Positions 19,086 to 28,561 of a stretch of 64,000 nucleotides of DNA are shown here, piece after piece; the first letter of the stretch is position 1, and the number at the start of each line of letters is the position of its first letter. Source of the stretch: Oceanobacter mangrovi (GTDB lineage Bacteria > Pseudomonadota > Gammaproteobacteria > Pseudomonadales > Oceanobacteraceae). The notes below the pieces were generated by a model. The model was not told where the DNA came from, did not search any database, and was given only the letters and a program-made list of their open reading frames with translations. Both the position numbers and the translations under genes were made by a program. The stretch lies in NCBI RefSeq assembly GCF_019740315.1, contig NZ_JAHXZR010000002.1, forward strand, positions 374,001 through 438,000, in the 5' to 3' direction.

Positions 19086-20101
19086 GCAATCCGATTCCTG
19101 CCAGTTTATATCCCTGGCTGCACGACAGCTGGCTGGACTTGCAAAAGCGGCACCGCCAGCAAGGCTTGCCGCATGCGCTGATGTTGACCGGGCCACGCGG
19201 GATGGGCAAACACGTGCTGTCGCTGGAAATCGCCCGCTGGCTGCTGTGCACCCGGCGGATTCCGCAACAGCTGGGCAGCGCCTGTGGTGAATGCCACAGC
19301 TGTCAGCTCTGGCAGGCCGGTAACCATCCGGACTTCCTCGAATGTAAACCAGAAGACGGCAGCAAGCAGATTCGGATCGACGGCGTGCGGCGGGTAAATG
19401 AGTTTCTGGTGCAAACTCCACAGATCAGCCCCTGTCAGGTGGTCATTCTTGCGCCGGTGGAAGTGCTTAACGTCAACGCTGCCAATGCTTTGCTGAAGAC
19501 CCTCGAAGAACCGCCGGGTGAGAGCTTTATTCTGCTCGAAACCGAACGTCACGGCTCGGTGATGCCAACCATTCGCAGTCGTTGCCAGCGGCTGTCGCTG
19601 GCACCACCACCGCTGGCGGTATCTCTGGCCTGGCTGCAACAGCAGGGACTGACAGAAACTGACGCACGTCAGTCGCTGAAGAGCAATCAGCTGGCGCCGG
19701 TTGCTGCGCTGGAGTGGGTCAAGCAGGATTACCATAGCAAACATCAGAACTGGCTCACCAGTTTGCAACGCTGGAGTAGCAAGCAGGCATCGCTGGAAGA
19801 TACTCTGGCGCAATGGCGCAACGATGAACTGGTTGATGTTATTGAGTGGCTGGGCAAAATGCTGGCTGATCTGATGAAAGCCAGAATGGGTGCGCAGCCG
19901 CAACAAATCATTGAAAGCGGGGTTTTGCAGTGTTTTGAGCCATCTACTCTGGATGTCTCAAAGCTGCTAGCCTTGCATGAGCGTATTAGTAGCGTCGCTG
20001 GCCAATTGCGGTCGGGAGTCAGTCATCACAACAGGCAACTGTTGCTGGAGTCGCTCCTGATTGAATGGCGGGGACTGGCAGTAACTATGGGGAGAATCTG
20101 A
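19082..20101 (+). CDS. holB: DNA polymerase III subunit delta'
   Basis: 339 residues. An AAA+ clamp-loader subunit with a degenerate P-loop (GPRGMGKHVLS), a cysteine zinc-binding module (C-GECHSCQLW, third and fourth Cys in CGEC and SCQ), DVN-type sensor region NVNAANALLKTLEEP and the SRC motif TIRSRCQRL. It is part of the complex that loads the beta clamp. It ends TGATG with pilZ, so the two are translationally coupled. Confidence 0.94.
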   Translation: MSNPIPASLYPWLHDSWLDLQKRHRQQGLPHALMLTGPRGMGKHVLSLEIARWLLCTRRIPQQLGSACGECHSCQLWQAGNHPDFLECKPEDGSKQIRIDGVRRVNEFLVQTPQISPCQVVILAPVEVLNVNAANALLKTLEEPPGESFILLETERHGSVMPTIRSRCQRLSLAPPPLAVSLAWLQQQGLTETDARQSLKSNQLAPVAALEWVKQDYHSKHQNWLTSLQRWSSKQASLEDTLAQWRNDELVDVIEWLGKMLADLMKARMGAQPQQIIESGVLQCFEPSTLDVSKLLALHERISSVAGQLRSGVSHHNRQLLLESLLIEWRGLAVTMGRI

Positions 20102-20445
20102 TGTCCGGTGCTGGACGCAGTGGTATTTTGACCTTGACCATCAAGGACAAGGCTGTGCTTTACGGGGCTTACATGCCATTTCTCAAGGATGGCGGATTGT
20201 TTATTGCCACCAACCGGCCTTACCAGCTGGGGGACGAAGTGTTCCTGCTGTTGAAGCTGATGGACGACCCGGACAAACTGCCGGTTGCCGGTAAAGTCGT
20301 CTGGATTACACCGAACGGTGCGCAGGGTAATAAACCTGCAGGTATCGGTGTGCAGTTTACCGGTGACAGCGCAATGGCGCGTGACCGTATCGAAACCCAC
20401 CTGGCGGGTGCGATGAAATCGGATCGACCAACCCACACCATGTAA
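20101..20445 (+). CDS. pilZ: PilZ domain protein (type IV pilus biogenesis PilZ-like)
   Basis: 114 residues. A single PilZ beta-barrel with DGGLFIAT, GDEVFLLLKL, LPVAGKVVWITP and GIGVQF. The canonical c-di-GMP RxxxR and D/NxSxxG motifs are weak or absent, as in Pseudomonas PilZ, which works in pilus assembly without binding c-di-GMP. It shares one base with holB, as in Pseudomonas. A GC-rich stem-loop without a T run follows (20469-20482). tatD, which usually comes next, is absent. Confidence 0.88.
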   Translation: MSGAGRSGILTLTIKDKAVLYGAYMPFLKDGGLFIATNRPYQLGDEVFLLLKLMDDPDKLPVAGKVVWITPNGAQGNKPAGIGVQFTGDSAMARDRIETHLAGAMKSDRPTHTM

Positions 20446-20628
20446 CTGCAGCAGACGAGAGCAGGGAAGGCCCGCAAGGGCCGTTCAGCCAGCACGACAG
20501 AGCGTTGCAACGGCAACAAAACAACCCTCTCGCCATCTGAGTCAATCTCATCAATAGTGATTATTCACTTGCCACATCACCCGGTCGTGACTAAAACAAC
20601 AGCTGAACGACCAATACAAGGTTTGCCT

Positions 20629-23526
20629 ATGTCTTCGAATGCTTTCCGCCTGGTGGGATCTACGCCGGTTGATTCTCTCAATATCGTAGTTCAGCACTAT
20701 GAGCACGTCGCCACAGGTGCGGTGCACTATCACCTGTCCAGTGATCACGATGAAAAGGCCTTTATGGTAGCGGTTCGCACCATGCCCAAAGACAGCACGG
20801 GTGTGGCGCATATTCTCGAGCACACCGTACTCTGTGGTTCCGAAAAATTCCCGGTGCGCGATCCGTTTTTCATGATGACCCGGCGCTCGCTGAACACCTT
20901 TATGAACGCCATGACCAGCAGTGACTGGACCGCTTACCCGTTTGCCTCGCAAAACGACAAGGACTTCAACAACCTGCTGGATGTTTACCTCGACGCGGTG
21001 TTTTTCTCGCGCTTGCATCCGCTCGACTTTGCCCAGGAGGGCCACCGGCTGGAGCTGGAAGATCCGCAAAATCCGCAGTCGCCGCTGGTATTCAAGGGCG
21101 TTGTATTCAATGAAATGAAAGGCGCCATGTCGTCACCGGTGTCGCAGCTGTGGCAGGGCATCAGCTCCTACCTGTTTCCGACCACTACCTATCACTACAA
21201 CAGTGGTGGCGAGCCAGCCGAGATTACCTCGCTGAGCTACGACCAGTTGATGAAGTTCTACAAGACCCATTACCACCCCAGCAATGCCATCTTCATGACG
21301 TTTGGTAATCTCGACGTTGAAGAACTGCAAGGCAAGCTGGAACAACAGGTACTGGCACGCTTTGAACGTCAGAACCAGACCTGGAGTGTACCGGCAGAAC
21401 AGCGTTACGCCGCCCCGTTGGCCGTGCAGGAACACTATGGTGTCGACAGTGATGACCTGGACGGCAAGACCCACCACGTGCTGGGCTGGCTGCTGGGCTT
21501 TTCAACCGATCTCGATGCCCAGCTGGAAGCCAACCTGCTGAGCCAGATCCTGCTCGACAACTCGGCATCGCCATTGCGTAAGGCGCTGGAACAAACCGAT
21601 CTTGGCGGTTCACCGTCACCGCTGTGTGGGCTGGAAGAATCCAACCGCGAAATGAGCTTTATGTGTGGTCTGGAGGGCAGCGACCCGCAACACGCCGAAG
21701 CCTTTGAAAAGCTGGTACTGGATACCCTGCAGGACGTCGCCGATAACGGCGTCGACAGTGGTCTGGTTGAATCCGCGCTACACCAACTGGAACTGCACCA
21801 GCGCGAAATCGGCGGCGATCATTACCCATACGGCCTGCAGCTGATCTTTAATGCCTTGCCAGCCGCGACCCATTACGGTGACCCGGTGGGCATGCTGAAC
21901 CTTGACCCGGCGCTCAAGCAGCTGCGGGAAAAAGTCAGCCAGCCAGGCTGGATTCAGGAAGCCGTGCAGCGACTGATTCTGAACAACCGTCACCGCGTAC
22001 GTTACAGCCTGATTCCCGATGCCGGTCTTAATGCCGAAGCCAAGCGGCTGGAAGAACAGCGTCTGGCTACCATCAAGGCCAGCCTGTCTGATGAACAGCT
22101 GCAAGCCATTCGCGACCAGGCAGAAGCTCTGCAGGAACGCCAGGCACAGGAAGATGACCCGGGCTTGTTGCCACAGGTGACGCTGGAAGACGTCAAACCT
22201 GAGATTGCCTATACCGCAGCGACTGCCAAAACGACCGATGCCCTGCCAACCACCGAATACGTTACCGGCACCAACGGCATTCTGTACCAACAGCTGGTAG
22301 CCGATTTGCCAGAGCTGTCGGCTGACCAACTGGGCTGGCTGCCATTGTTCACCAACGCCTGGACCGAAGTTGGCGCTGGCGGTAACGACTACCTGGCTCA
22401 GCAAATCAAACAGACCGCACTGGTTGGCAGCCTCAGCAGCTACGCCAGCATCCGCGGCAGTGTCGACCAGTGTGACGACCTGCACGGCTACATCGTGATG
22501 ACAGGCAAGGCGCTCGGCAGCAAGGCTGCTGAATTCAGTGCCTTGATGAAAGAAACCTGGCAAACCGCCACTTTCAACGAAGAAGCCCGTTTGCTCGACT
22601 TGCTGACCCAGATGACCGCCCGCAAGGAAAACGGTGTGACGGGCAGCGGCCACAGTCTGGCGATGGCGACTGCTGCGGCGTCCCTTAATGCGGCAGCCAA
22701 CATTGCCAACTGCATTGGCGGCATGCCGCAAATGGTACGTCTGAAGCAATACCTCAAGCAGGCACAGCAGGATGGTGGAGCATCTATTGCTGCTGCCATG
22801 AACGATCTCTATCAAGTGATCGGTCAGCTGCCGGACGAAGCCGTGGCGGTGCATGACGAACCGCACCGCCAGCAGCATATGGCTGCGGTGGCGGCACAAT
22901 GGCAAAACGCCTCCGGCCGTGACAAGAAAATCATGCAGTGGCAAATGCAGGACACTGCCAGCTACTGGATGGTCGACTCACAGGTCAACTTCTGTGCCTG
23001 GGCGCTGCCAACCACCACTTTGACCGGTGAAGATTCGGCGGCGTTGTCGGTGCTGGCTGGGGTGTTGCGTAACGGCTTCCTGCACACTGCAATTCGCGAG
23101 AAAGGCGGTGCCTACGGTGCTGGTGCGACCCAGGACAATGCTAACGGCTGTTTCAAATTCTACTCCTACCGTGATCCACGGGTAGAAGGTACCTTTGATG
23201 ACTTCGCCCGCTCGATCAACTGGGTACTGGAACGCGCTGCCGGAGCAGACCTTGTTGAACAGGCTGTGCTGGGTTTGATCGGCGGTATGGATCGCCCTGG
23301 CTCACCAGCAGGTGAAGCCAAGCAAACCTTCCATATGGACCGTGGTGGCCGCAGCCGTGAAATTCGCCAGAACTTCCGTGAGCGTTTGTTATCTACCAGC
23401 TGGTCCGACGTACAACGCGTAGCCGAGCAGTACCTCAAGGGGCAACAGGGCAGCAAAGCCGTGGTGGCACCAAGAGGCAGCCAGGAGACGGCAGAGAAAC
23501 TGGGGCTGCAGTTCCAGGATTTCTAA
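20629..23526 (+). CDS. M16C family metallopeptidase (insulinase/presequence-protease-like)
   Basis: 965 residues from ATG 20629 (AAGG about 7 bases upstream); an in-frame GTG at 20557 has no family support. The N-terminal domain has the inverted zinc motif HILEHTVLCG (HxxEH) and a later Glu ligand region in the FNEMKGAM segment. A second M16 pair fills the C-terminal half (NGFLHTAIREKGGAYGAG). Length and domain order match the PreP/M16C clan, which degrades unfolded peptides within a closed chamber. No signal peptide is seen, so it is probably cytoplasmic. It is followed by its own terminator. Confidence 0.93.
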   Translation: MSSNAFRLVGSTPVDSLNIVVQHYEHVATGAVHYHLSSDHDEKAFMVAVRTMPKDSTGVAHILEHTVLCGSEKFPVRDPFFMMTRRSLNTFMNAMTSSDWTAYPFASQNDKDFNNLLDVYLDAVFFSRLHPLDFAQEGHRLELEDPQNPQSPLVFKGVVFNEMKGAMSSPVSQLWQGISSYLFPTTTYHYNSGGEPAEITSLSYDQLMKFYKTHYHPSNAIFMTFGNLDVEELQGKLEQQVLARFERQNQTWSVPAEQRYAAPLAVQEHYGVDSDDLDGKTHHVLGWLLGFSTDLDAQLEANLLSQILLDNSASPLRKALEQTDLGGSPSPLCGLEESNREMSFMCGLEGSDPQHAEAFEKLVLDTLQDVADNGVDSGLVESALHQLELHQREIGGDHYPYGLQLIFNALPAATHYGDPVGMLNLDPALKQLREKVSQPGWIQEAVQRLILNNRHRVRYSLIPDAGLNAEAKRLEEQRLATIKASLSDEQLQAIRDQAEALQERQAQEDDPGLLPQVTLEDVKPEIAYTAATAKTTDALPTTEYVTGTNGILYQQLVADLPELSADQLGWLPLFTNAWTEVGAGGNDYLAQQIKQTALVGSLSSYASIRGSVDQCDDLHGYIVMTGKALGSKAAEFSALMKETWQTATFNEEARLLDLLTQMTARKENGVTGSGHSLAMATAAASLNAAANIANCIGGMPQMVRLKQYLKQAQQDGGASIAAAMNDLYQVIGQLPDEAVAVHDEPHRQQHMAAVAAQWQNASGRDKKIMQWQMQDTASYWMVDSQVNFCAWALPTTTLTGEDSAALSVLAGVLRNGFLHTAIREKGGAYGAGATQDNANGCFKFYSYRDPRVEGTFDDFARSINWVLERAAGADLVEQAVLGLIGGMDRPGSPAGEAKQTFHMDRGGRSREIRQNFRERLLSTSWSDVQRVAEQYLKGQQGSKAVVAPRGSQETAEKLGLQFQDF

Positions 23527-23545
23527 CGACTGTTGCGTCACCAAT

Positions 23546-23572
23546 ACCACCCGCTCAAGCGGGTGGTTTTTT
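23546..23572 (+). terminator. Rho-independent terminator after the M16 peptidase gene
   Basis: A 9-bp perfect stem (ACCACCCGC, 23546-23554, with GCGGGTGGT, 23559-23567), loop TCAA, then T residues. It lies 19 bases after the stop codon. Confidence 0.9.
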
Positions 23573-23607
23573 ATTAACCAGAGCCTGACAGGCACAAGTC
23601 ACGATCC

Positions 23608-23982
23608 ATGACCCAACTTCAGAACTACCTGTTTCTAGCCTCCCGTTTTCTGTTAGTAGCTGTGCTCGCCATCGTGGTCTGGGCTTCGCTCAAATCGACC
23701 GGCGACACCATCGCAGGCTCCGACAAAATCGCCCACTTTCTGGCCTACGGCACCCTCGCCGGACTGGGCCTGATCAGCTTTCGACGCCGTATCAACCAGA
23801 TTTATTTCCTGCTGTTCTGCCTCGCGTTAGGTGGCTCAATGGAATTGCTGCAGGGCATGTTGCCACACCGCTTTATGGGTTGGGACGACATGCTCGCCAA
23901 CAGCCTGGGTGTCGTCACTGCCGTGGCGGTTTACTGGCCAATGCAGGACTGGATTAACCGGGTGCTGGGGCGTACCAGCTAG
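23608..23982 (+). CDS. VanZ-like membrane protein
   Basis: 124 residues with about four hydrophobic helices. The pattern DKIAHFLAYGTLAGLG, the GGSMELLQGMLPHRFMGWDDMLANSLG block and the following helix match the VanZ-like family seen in many gammaproteobacteria. Its molecular role is unknown; the family is named after a teicoplanin-resistance protein. It lies between the M16 gene and the cas operon and marks the left border of the CRISPR locus. Confidence 0.8.
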   Translation: MTQLQNYLFLASRFLLVAVLAIVVWASLKSTGDTIAGSDKIAHFLAYGTLAGLGLISFRRRINQIYFLLFCLALGGSMELLQGMLPHRFMGWDDMLANSLGVVTAVAVYWPMQDWINRVLGRTS

Positions 23983-24071
23983 ATTTTTGTCGGCAATTGG
24001 ATCAAACCACGGATAGGATAAATTCGATCATGTGCTAGATTGAAGATTCCAGCTTCAGTCAAGGATGACAC

Positions 24072-25061
24072 ATGGACGACTTTACTCCTTCCGAACTTAA
24101 AACCATTCTGCATTCCAAAAGAGCCAACCTTTATTACCTGCAATACTGCCGGGTGCTGGTGAACGGCGGCCGGGTTGAGTATGTGACCGAAGCTGGCAAG
24201 GAATCGCTTTACTGGAATATCCCGATCGCCAATACCACAGTGATCTTGTTGGGGACGGGAACCTCCATCACCCAGGCGGCAGTCCGTGAGCTGGCCAAAG
24301 CCGGTGTTTTGATCGGCTTTTGTGGTGGCGGTGGCACGCCGCTGTTCGCCTGCAATGAAGTCCAGGCGGACGTTGAGTGGCTCACCTCCCAAAGCGAATA
24401 CCGTCCTACCGAATATCTGCAACTCTGGTGTCGATTCTGGTTTGATGACCAGCAACGGCTTGATGCCGCGATTCATTTTCAGCAGGCCCGGCTGGCTAAT
24501 CTGCGCGAAATCTGGGGCAAACTCAGTAAAAGCCGGGACATAGAATTCCCGGTTGCGCTAGATCAGCTGGACGGCGTGATTCAGTCCTTCGAACAACGTC
24601 TGTCTGGCGCCAACAGCAGCAACGACGTGCTGAGCACCGAAGCCATCATGACCAAGGCTCTGTACAAGCTGGCTGGTCAGGCTGTCTGTTACGGTGAATT
24701 CAGTCGTGCCAAGCAGGGCGGTGGCACCGACCTCGCTAACCGCTATCTCGATCATGGCAATTATCTCGCTTATGGGCTGGCGGCAACTGCCTGCTGGGTG
24801 TTAGGTCTGCCGCACGGACTGGCTGTGTTGCATGGCAAGACCCGACGGGGAGGGCTGGTGTTTGACGTTGCCGACCTGATCAAGGACGCCATCGTTATGC
24901 CGATTGCTTTCAGTTCCGCTATGGCTGGCCAGGATGAACAGGAATTTCGCCAACAACTCATCAGCCAATTGCAGAAATTCGACGTGCTGGATCGCATGAT
25001 CGACGCCATCAAAGACACAGCTGAACAAGTGGGCCAGTCGGCCGGAGCGCCTGACGCATGA
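24072..25061 (+). CDS. cas1: Type I-F CRISPR-associated endonuclease Cas1
   Basis: 329 residues. The metal ligands match the positions known in Pseudomonas aeruginosa Cas1: Glu190 (STEAIMTKAL), His254 (VLHGKTRRGG), Asp265 and Asp268 (FDVADL). With Cas2-3 it integrates new spacers at the leader end of the array. First gene of the operon; it overlaps cas2-3 by 4 bases (ATGA). A poor promoter-like pair (TTGGAT at 23997 and TAAATT at 24019, 16-base spacer) lies upstream and is not convincing. Confidence 0.97.
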   Translation: MDDFTPSELKTILHSKRANLYYLQYCRVLVNGGRVEYVTEAGKESLYWNIPIANTTVILLGTGTSITQAAVRELAKAGVLIGFCGGGGTPLFACNEVQADVEWLTSQSEYRPTEYLQLWCRFWFDDQQRLDAAIHFQQARLANLREIWGKLSKSRDIEFPVALDQLDGVIQSFEQRLSGANSSNDVLSTEAIMTKALYKLAGQAVCYGEFSRAKQGGGTDLANRYLDHGNYLAYGLAATACWVLGLPHGLAVLHGKTRRGGLVFDVADLIKDAIVMPIAFSSAMAGQDEQEFRQQLISQLQKFDVLDRMIDAIKDTAEQVGQSAGAPDA

Positions 25062-28000
25062 TAGTGATCATCAAATCCCAATGCGGCAAAAAAGCCCTGA
25101 TCGAAACCCGGCGGGTGCTGGATCAATTCTTTGAGCGAGCCGGAGACCGTAGCTGGGAAGGTCCGGTGACGTTGGAAGGGTTGAAAATGGTTCGCAAGCT
25201 GCTGCGCAAAACCGCCCGCAGAAACACCGCCGTCGTTTGTCACCGGGTGCGCGGCACGCAGCAGCTGGAACTGGAATGGATCGTTGGTAACGCCCGTAAA
25301 TTCAACGCCCAGGGGCGGGTGCCGACCAATTCGACGGGAAGGGATGTACTCAAGTCCGACTCTGAAAATCAGTGGCATACCGCTGAGGCGATTGCGCTGA
25401 TGGCAGGGATTGCCGGGCTGTTTCATGACTTTGGCAAAGCCAATACGCTGTTTCAGCAGAAGTTGCTGGGCCAGCGTGGAATGCAGGAGCCGCTGCGGCA
25501 TGAGTGGTTGTCGCTGTTGATGTTTGTCGCATTCGTAAAAGCGAAAATATCGGCCGGGAAAACGGATACTGAGTGGTTGAGGGCACTTGCTGACGTAGCA
25601 CCGGCAGATGATCAGCTGTGCCAGCAAGCGCTGGCGGGATATAGGGAAGACCGACAACAGGCGTTGAAAAATCCGTTTCTTCTGCTCGAAGGTTTGCCGC
25701 TGGCGCAAGCGATTGGCTGGTTGATCGTCAGTCATCATCGGCTACCGGTTTATCCAACGCGTGAAGGAAAGCGCGCAGAGGATATCGAAAACGAAAGTGA
25801 CCGTATTCCTCAACTGAATCTGGATAAATTAACCCTGATGCAGCGGGACTGGTTTGCCCCCTGGAATTCAGCCCAGTGTTTGCGCTCTGAGTGGACGGCT
25901 GCAGACTGGCAACACCTGTTCACTTTCGCTCAGGGTACACCGATCGCCAGCCTGCAATGGCGGACCAAAGCAAAGCAACTGGCACAGCGAACCTTGAAGC
26001 AAGGTTCTTTGCATAATGGCCAAAGCCAATGGCTGCAGCAGGACCACTTCAGCAGCCACTTGTCTCGGCTGGCCTTGATGCTCGCGGATCACAGCTATTC
26101 CGCGGCTGGAAAGCAGACAAAATGGTGGGATGACAAGTATCAGGTGTTCGCCAATACCGACAAGCCAGACGCCAATGGCAAACGACCGCTGAAGCAACAT
26201 CTGGATGAACACAATATCGGTGTCGGTCAAAATGCACTGCTACTGGCGCGCCAGCTACCTAACTTGCGTTCAAACCTGCCGGTGCTGGTTTCCCATAAAA
26301 CGCTCAAGGCCAGAGCCAAACACTCCGATTACCGTTGGCAAGATAAAGCCTACGATCTCGCGACAGGCCTGGCGGAATTATCTGCCAGGCAAGGTTTCTT
26401 TGGCGTCAACATGGCCTCAACCGGTAAGGGAAAAACCTTTGCCAACGCCCGCATTATGTATGGCCTGGCCAATGAGCAGCCGGGTTGTCGTTTCAGTATT
26501 GCGCTGGGGTTGCGAACACTGACGCTGCAAACCGGTGATGCCCTGCAAGAGCGTTTGCAGCTGGAATCAGACGAACTGGCAGTGCTGGTTGGCTCGCAAG
26601 CGGTGCAGGAACTTCATCGGCGTAAGACAGAACAGCAGCAGCCGCCTGAATCAGAACAAAATGGCAGTGAATCCTCCGCCGATTTACTCGATGACACCCT
26701 GCACATCAGTTATGACGGTACGCTCAGTGACGGGCCTTTAAGACGCTGGCTGGGGCAAAAGGACCGTAATCAGCAGCCATCAAAATCGCTGCAGCTTCTG
26801 AGCGCCCCGGTGTTGGTATGCACCATCGACCACCTGATGCCTGCCACCGAAGGCGTTCGTGGCGGCAAACAAATTGCGCCCATGCTGCGGCTACTGACGT
26901 CGGATCTGGTGCTCGACGAACCGGATGACTTTGACTCTGCCGACTTGCCTGCACTTTGCCGGCTGGTGAACTGGGCCGGGCTACTGGGTAGTCGGGTCTT
27001 GCTGTCATCTGCCAGCATGCCGCCAGCGATGTTAACGGCTCTGTTCAGTGCTTATCAGGCTGGCCGCAAACACTACAACCAGGCTTGTGGAACGCCAGGT
27101 CAGTCGGATGAAATCTGTTGTGGCTGGTTTGATGAATTCGGCTCGTCAGCCAGGCCTTGTGGTGATCAACAAGCATTCAAAGCGGCCAATAGCGAATTTG
27201 CAGCTTCGCGGGTTAAACACCTGCAAGCCGATCTTGAACCCGGCAAAGCTCTGCGGCTGGCGGAAGTGCTGGATGTTGAGGCCAATAACGACGGCAAGGA
27301 AGCCGTCATTGAAGCCATTTGCAGCAGCTTGTGGCAGGGCATGAAAAGATTGCATCTGGCGCATTCAGCGGTCGATCCGCAAACCGGCAAGCAGGTGTCG
27401 CTGGGTTTGATTCGAATGGCCAATATTAATCCGCTGGTGGCGGTCGCCCGGCAGCTTGTTGAAGGTAGTGTTCCGGAAAATACTCGATTACATCTGTGCG
27501 TCTATCACAGTCAGCATCCGTTGCTGGTACGGTCGTTTATCGAGGCGCGGCTGGACACTACTCTCAATCGCAAGACTCCGGAAGCCCTGTGGCAACAGCC
27601 GGAAATCCGTTCTGCACTGGACAATCACCCTGAACAAAACCACCTGTTTGTCGTGTTGGGTTCGCCGGTAACGGAAGTAGGCCGCGATCACGATTACGAC
27701 TGGGCCATTGCCGAACCCAGCTCCATGCGCTCGTTGATTCAACTGGCCGGGCGTATTCGGCGTCATCGCAAGCAGCCGCCGAAAACCACCAATATGCTGG
27801 TGTTGAACTACAACTACCGGGCCTTGAAACAATTGGCCCTGAAGCAGCTGGGCGACGACGATGAGTCGCAAGCCCTGGTGTACACCCAGCCCGGCTTTGA
27901 AGCCAAAGCGATCGGGCAACCCCAAATGCTGCGGCTGGATTCGGAGCACTGGGCGATTCGTTCTTGTGTCGCTGTCGAAGAGCTGGCGGCGATTTCATCC

Positions 28001-28522
28001 ATTCCACGGATTTTACAGCCCGCCAAAGTGGAACATGGCACCAGCTTGATCCAGCTGGAACACCTGCACCTGATCGCCGCCTTGTTCGAAAACAAGGCGG
28101 TTCAGATTCAGGGCCGAACCTGCGCCGACCGCTGGTGGCAGCTAACCCCAACACCGGACTGGCATGCCGAAATGCAACGGCGTACACCGTTCCGGCACTC
28201 CAGCCCAGATGATGCCTTTGTGCTGTATCAGCAAGACGAAACGGAAGAGCCGGTTTTCCATCTCATCCGTGAAAGCGATGGACAGCTATCACCGCAAAAA
28301 CTGAACTTCGATTACCCCGAACTCACACCGGGTGAACATTGCTCATCGTGGTTGAAGGGTGATGTAAAGGCACTGATAGCGGAGCTGTCCGAACAGCTGG
28401 GTCGTGAAGTGTCTGATATCAGCAAACATTTTTGTGAGATCCGCCTGCGTCGCCTTGATGGCAGTGGGGCAGAAACATGGCAATACCATCCGTGGCTGGG
28501 GATCTTCCGGGATATTTACTAA
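25058..28522 (+). CDS. cas3: Type I-F Cas2-Cas3 fusion (HD nuclease-helicase)
   Basis: 1154 residues. The N-terminal about 90 residues are the Cas2 domain (MIVIIKSQCGKKA start). The HD nuclease follows with His107 (WHTAE) and His123-Asp124 (GLFHDFGKAN), at the positions of the P. aeruginosa enzyme, then SHHRLP. The superfamily 2 helicase has STGKGKT (Walker A, about 452), LDEPDD (DExD-type, about 619), LSSASMP (motif III), and VTEVGRDHDYD plus QLAGRIRRHR (motifs V and VI). It degrades DNA recruited by the Csy complex and is also the Cas2 partner in spacer acquisition. All catalytic motifs look intact. The gap to csy1 is 39 bases. Confidence 0.97.
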   Translation: MIVIIKSQCGKKALIETRRVLDQFFERAGDRSWEGPVTLEGLKMVRKLLRKTARRNTAVVCHRVRGTQQLELEWIVGNARKFNAQGRVPTNSTGRDVLKSDSENQWHTAEAIALMAGIAGLFHDFGKANTLFQQKLLGQRGMQEPLRHEWLSLLMFVAFVKAKISAGKTDTEWLRALADVAPADDQLCQQALAGYREDRQQALKNPFLLLEGLPLAQAIGWLIVSHHRLPVYPTREGKRAEDIENESDRIPQLNLDKLTLMQRDWFAPWNSAQCLRSEWTAADWQHLFTFAQGTPIASLQWRTKAKQLAQRTLKQGSLHNGQSQWLQQDHFSSHLSRLALMLADHSYSAAGKQTKWWDDKYQVFANTDKPDANGKRPLKQHLDEHNIGVGQNALLLARQLPNLRSNLPVLVSHKTLKARAKHSDYRWQDKAYDLATGLAELSARQGFFGVNMASTGKGKTFANARIMYGLANEQPGCRFSIALGLRTLTLQTGDALQERLQLESDELAVLVGSQAVQELHRRKTEQQQPPESEQNGSESSADLLDDTLHISYDGTLSDGPLRRWLGQKDRNQQPSKSLQLLSAPVLVCTIDHLMPATEGVRGGKQIAPMLRLLTSDLVLDEPDDFDSADLPALCRLVNWAGLLGSRVLLSSASMPPAMLTALFSAYQAGRKHYNQACGTPGQSDEICCGWFDEFGSSARPCGDQQAFKAANSEFAASRVKHLQADLEPGKALRLAEVLDVEANNDGKEAVIEAICSSLWQGMKRLHLAHSAVDPQTGKQVSLGLIRMANINPLVAVARQLVEGSVPENTRLHLCVYHSQHPLLVRSFIEARLDTTLNRKTPEALWQQPEIRSALDNHPEQNHLFVVLGSPVTEVGRDHDYDWAIAEPSSMRSLIQLAGRIRRHRKQPPKTTNMLVLNYNYRALKQLALKQLGDDDESQALVYTQPGFEAKAIGQPQMLRLDSEHWAIRSCVAVEELAAISSIPRILQPAKVEHGTSLIQLEHLHLIAALFENKAVQIQGRTCADRWWQLTPTPDWHAEMQRRTPFRHSSPDDAFVLYQQDETEEPVFHLIRESDGQLSPQKLNFDYPELTPGEHCSSWLKGDVKALIAELSEQLGREVSDISKHFCEIRLRRLDGSGAETWQYHPWLGIFRDIY

Positions 28523-28561
28523 TTCCATCTTTTAAAATTTCAGGAACCTGCAGGAGGTGCA

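Noticed and set aside
20557-20628. GTG start 72 bases upstream for the M16 peptidase
   Set aside because: The added residues match nothing in the family and lack an RBS; ATG 20629 has AAGG at the right distance.
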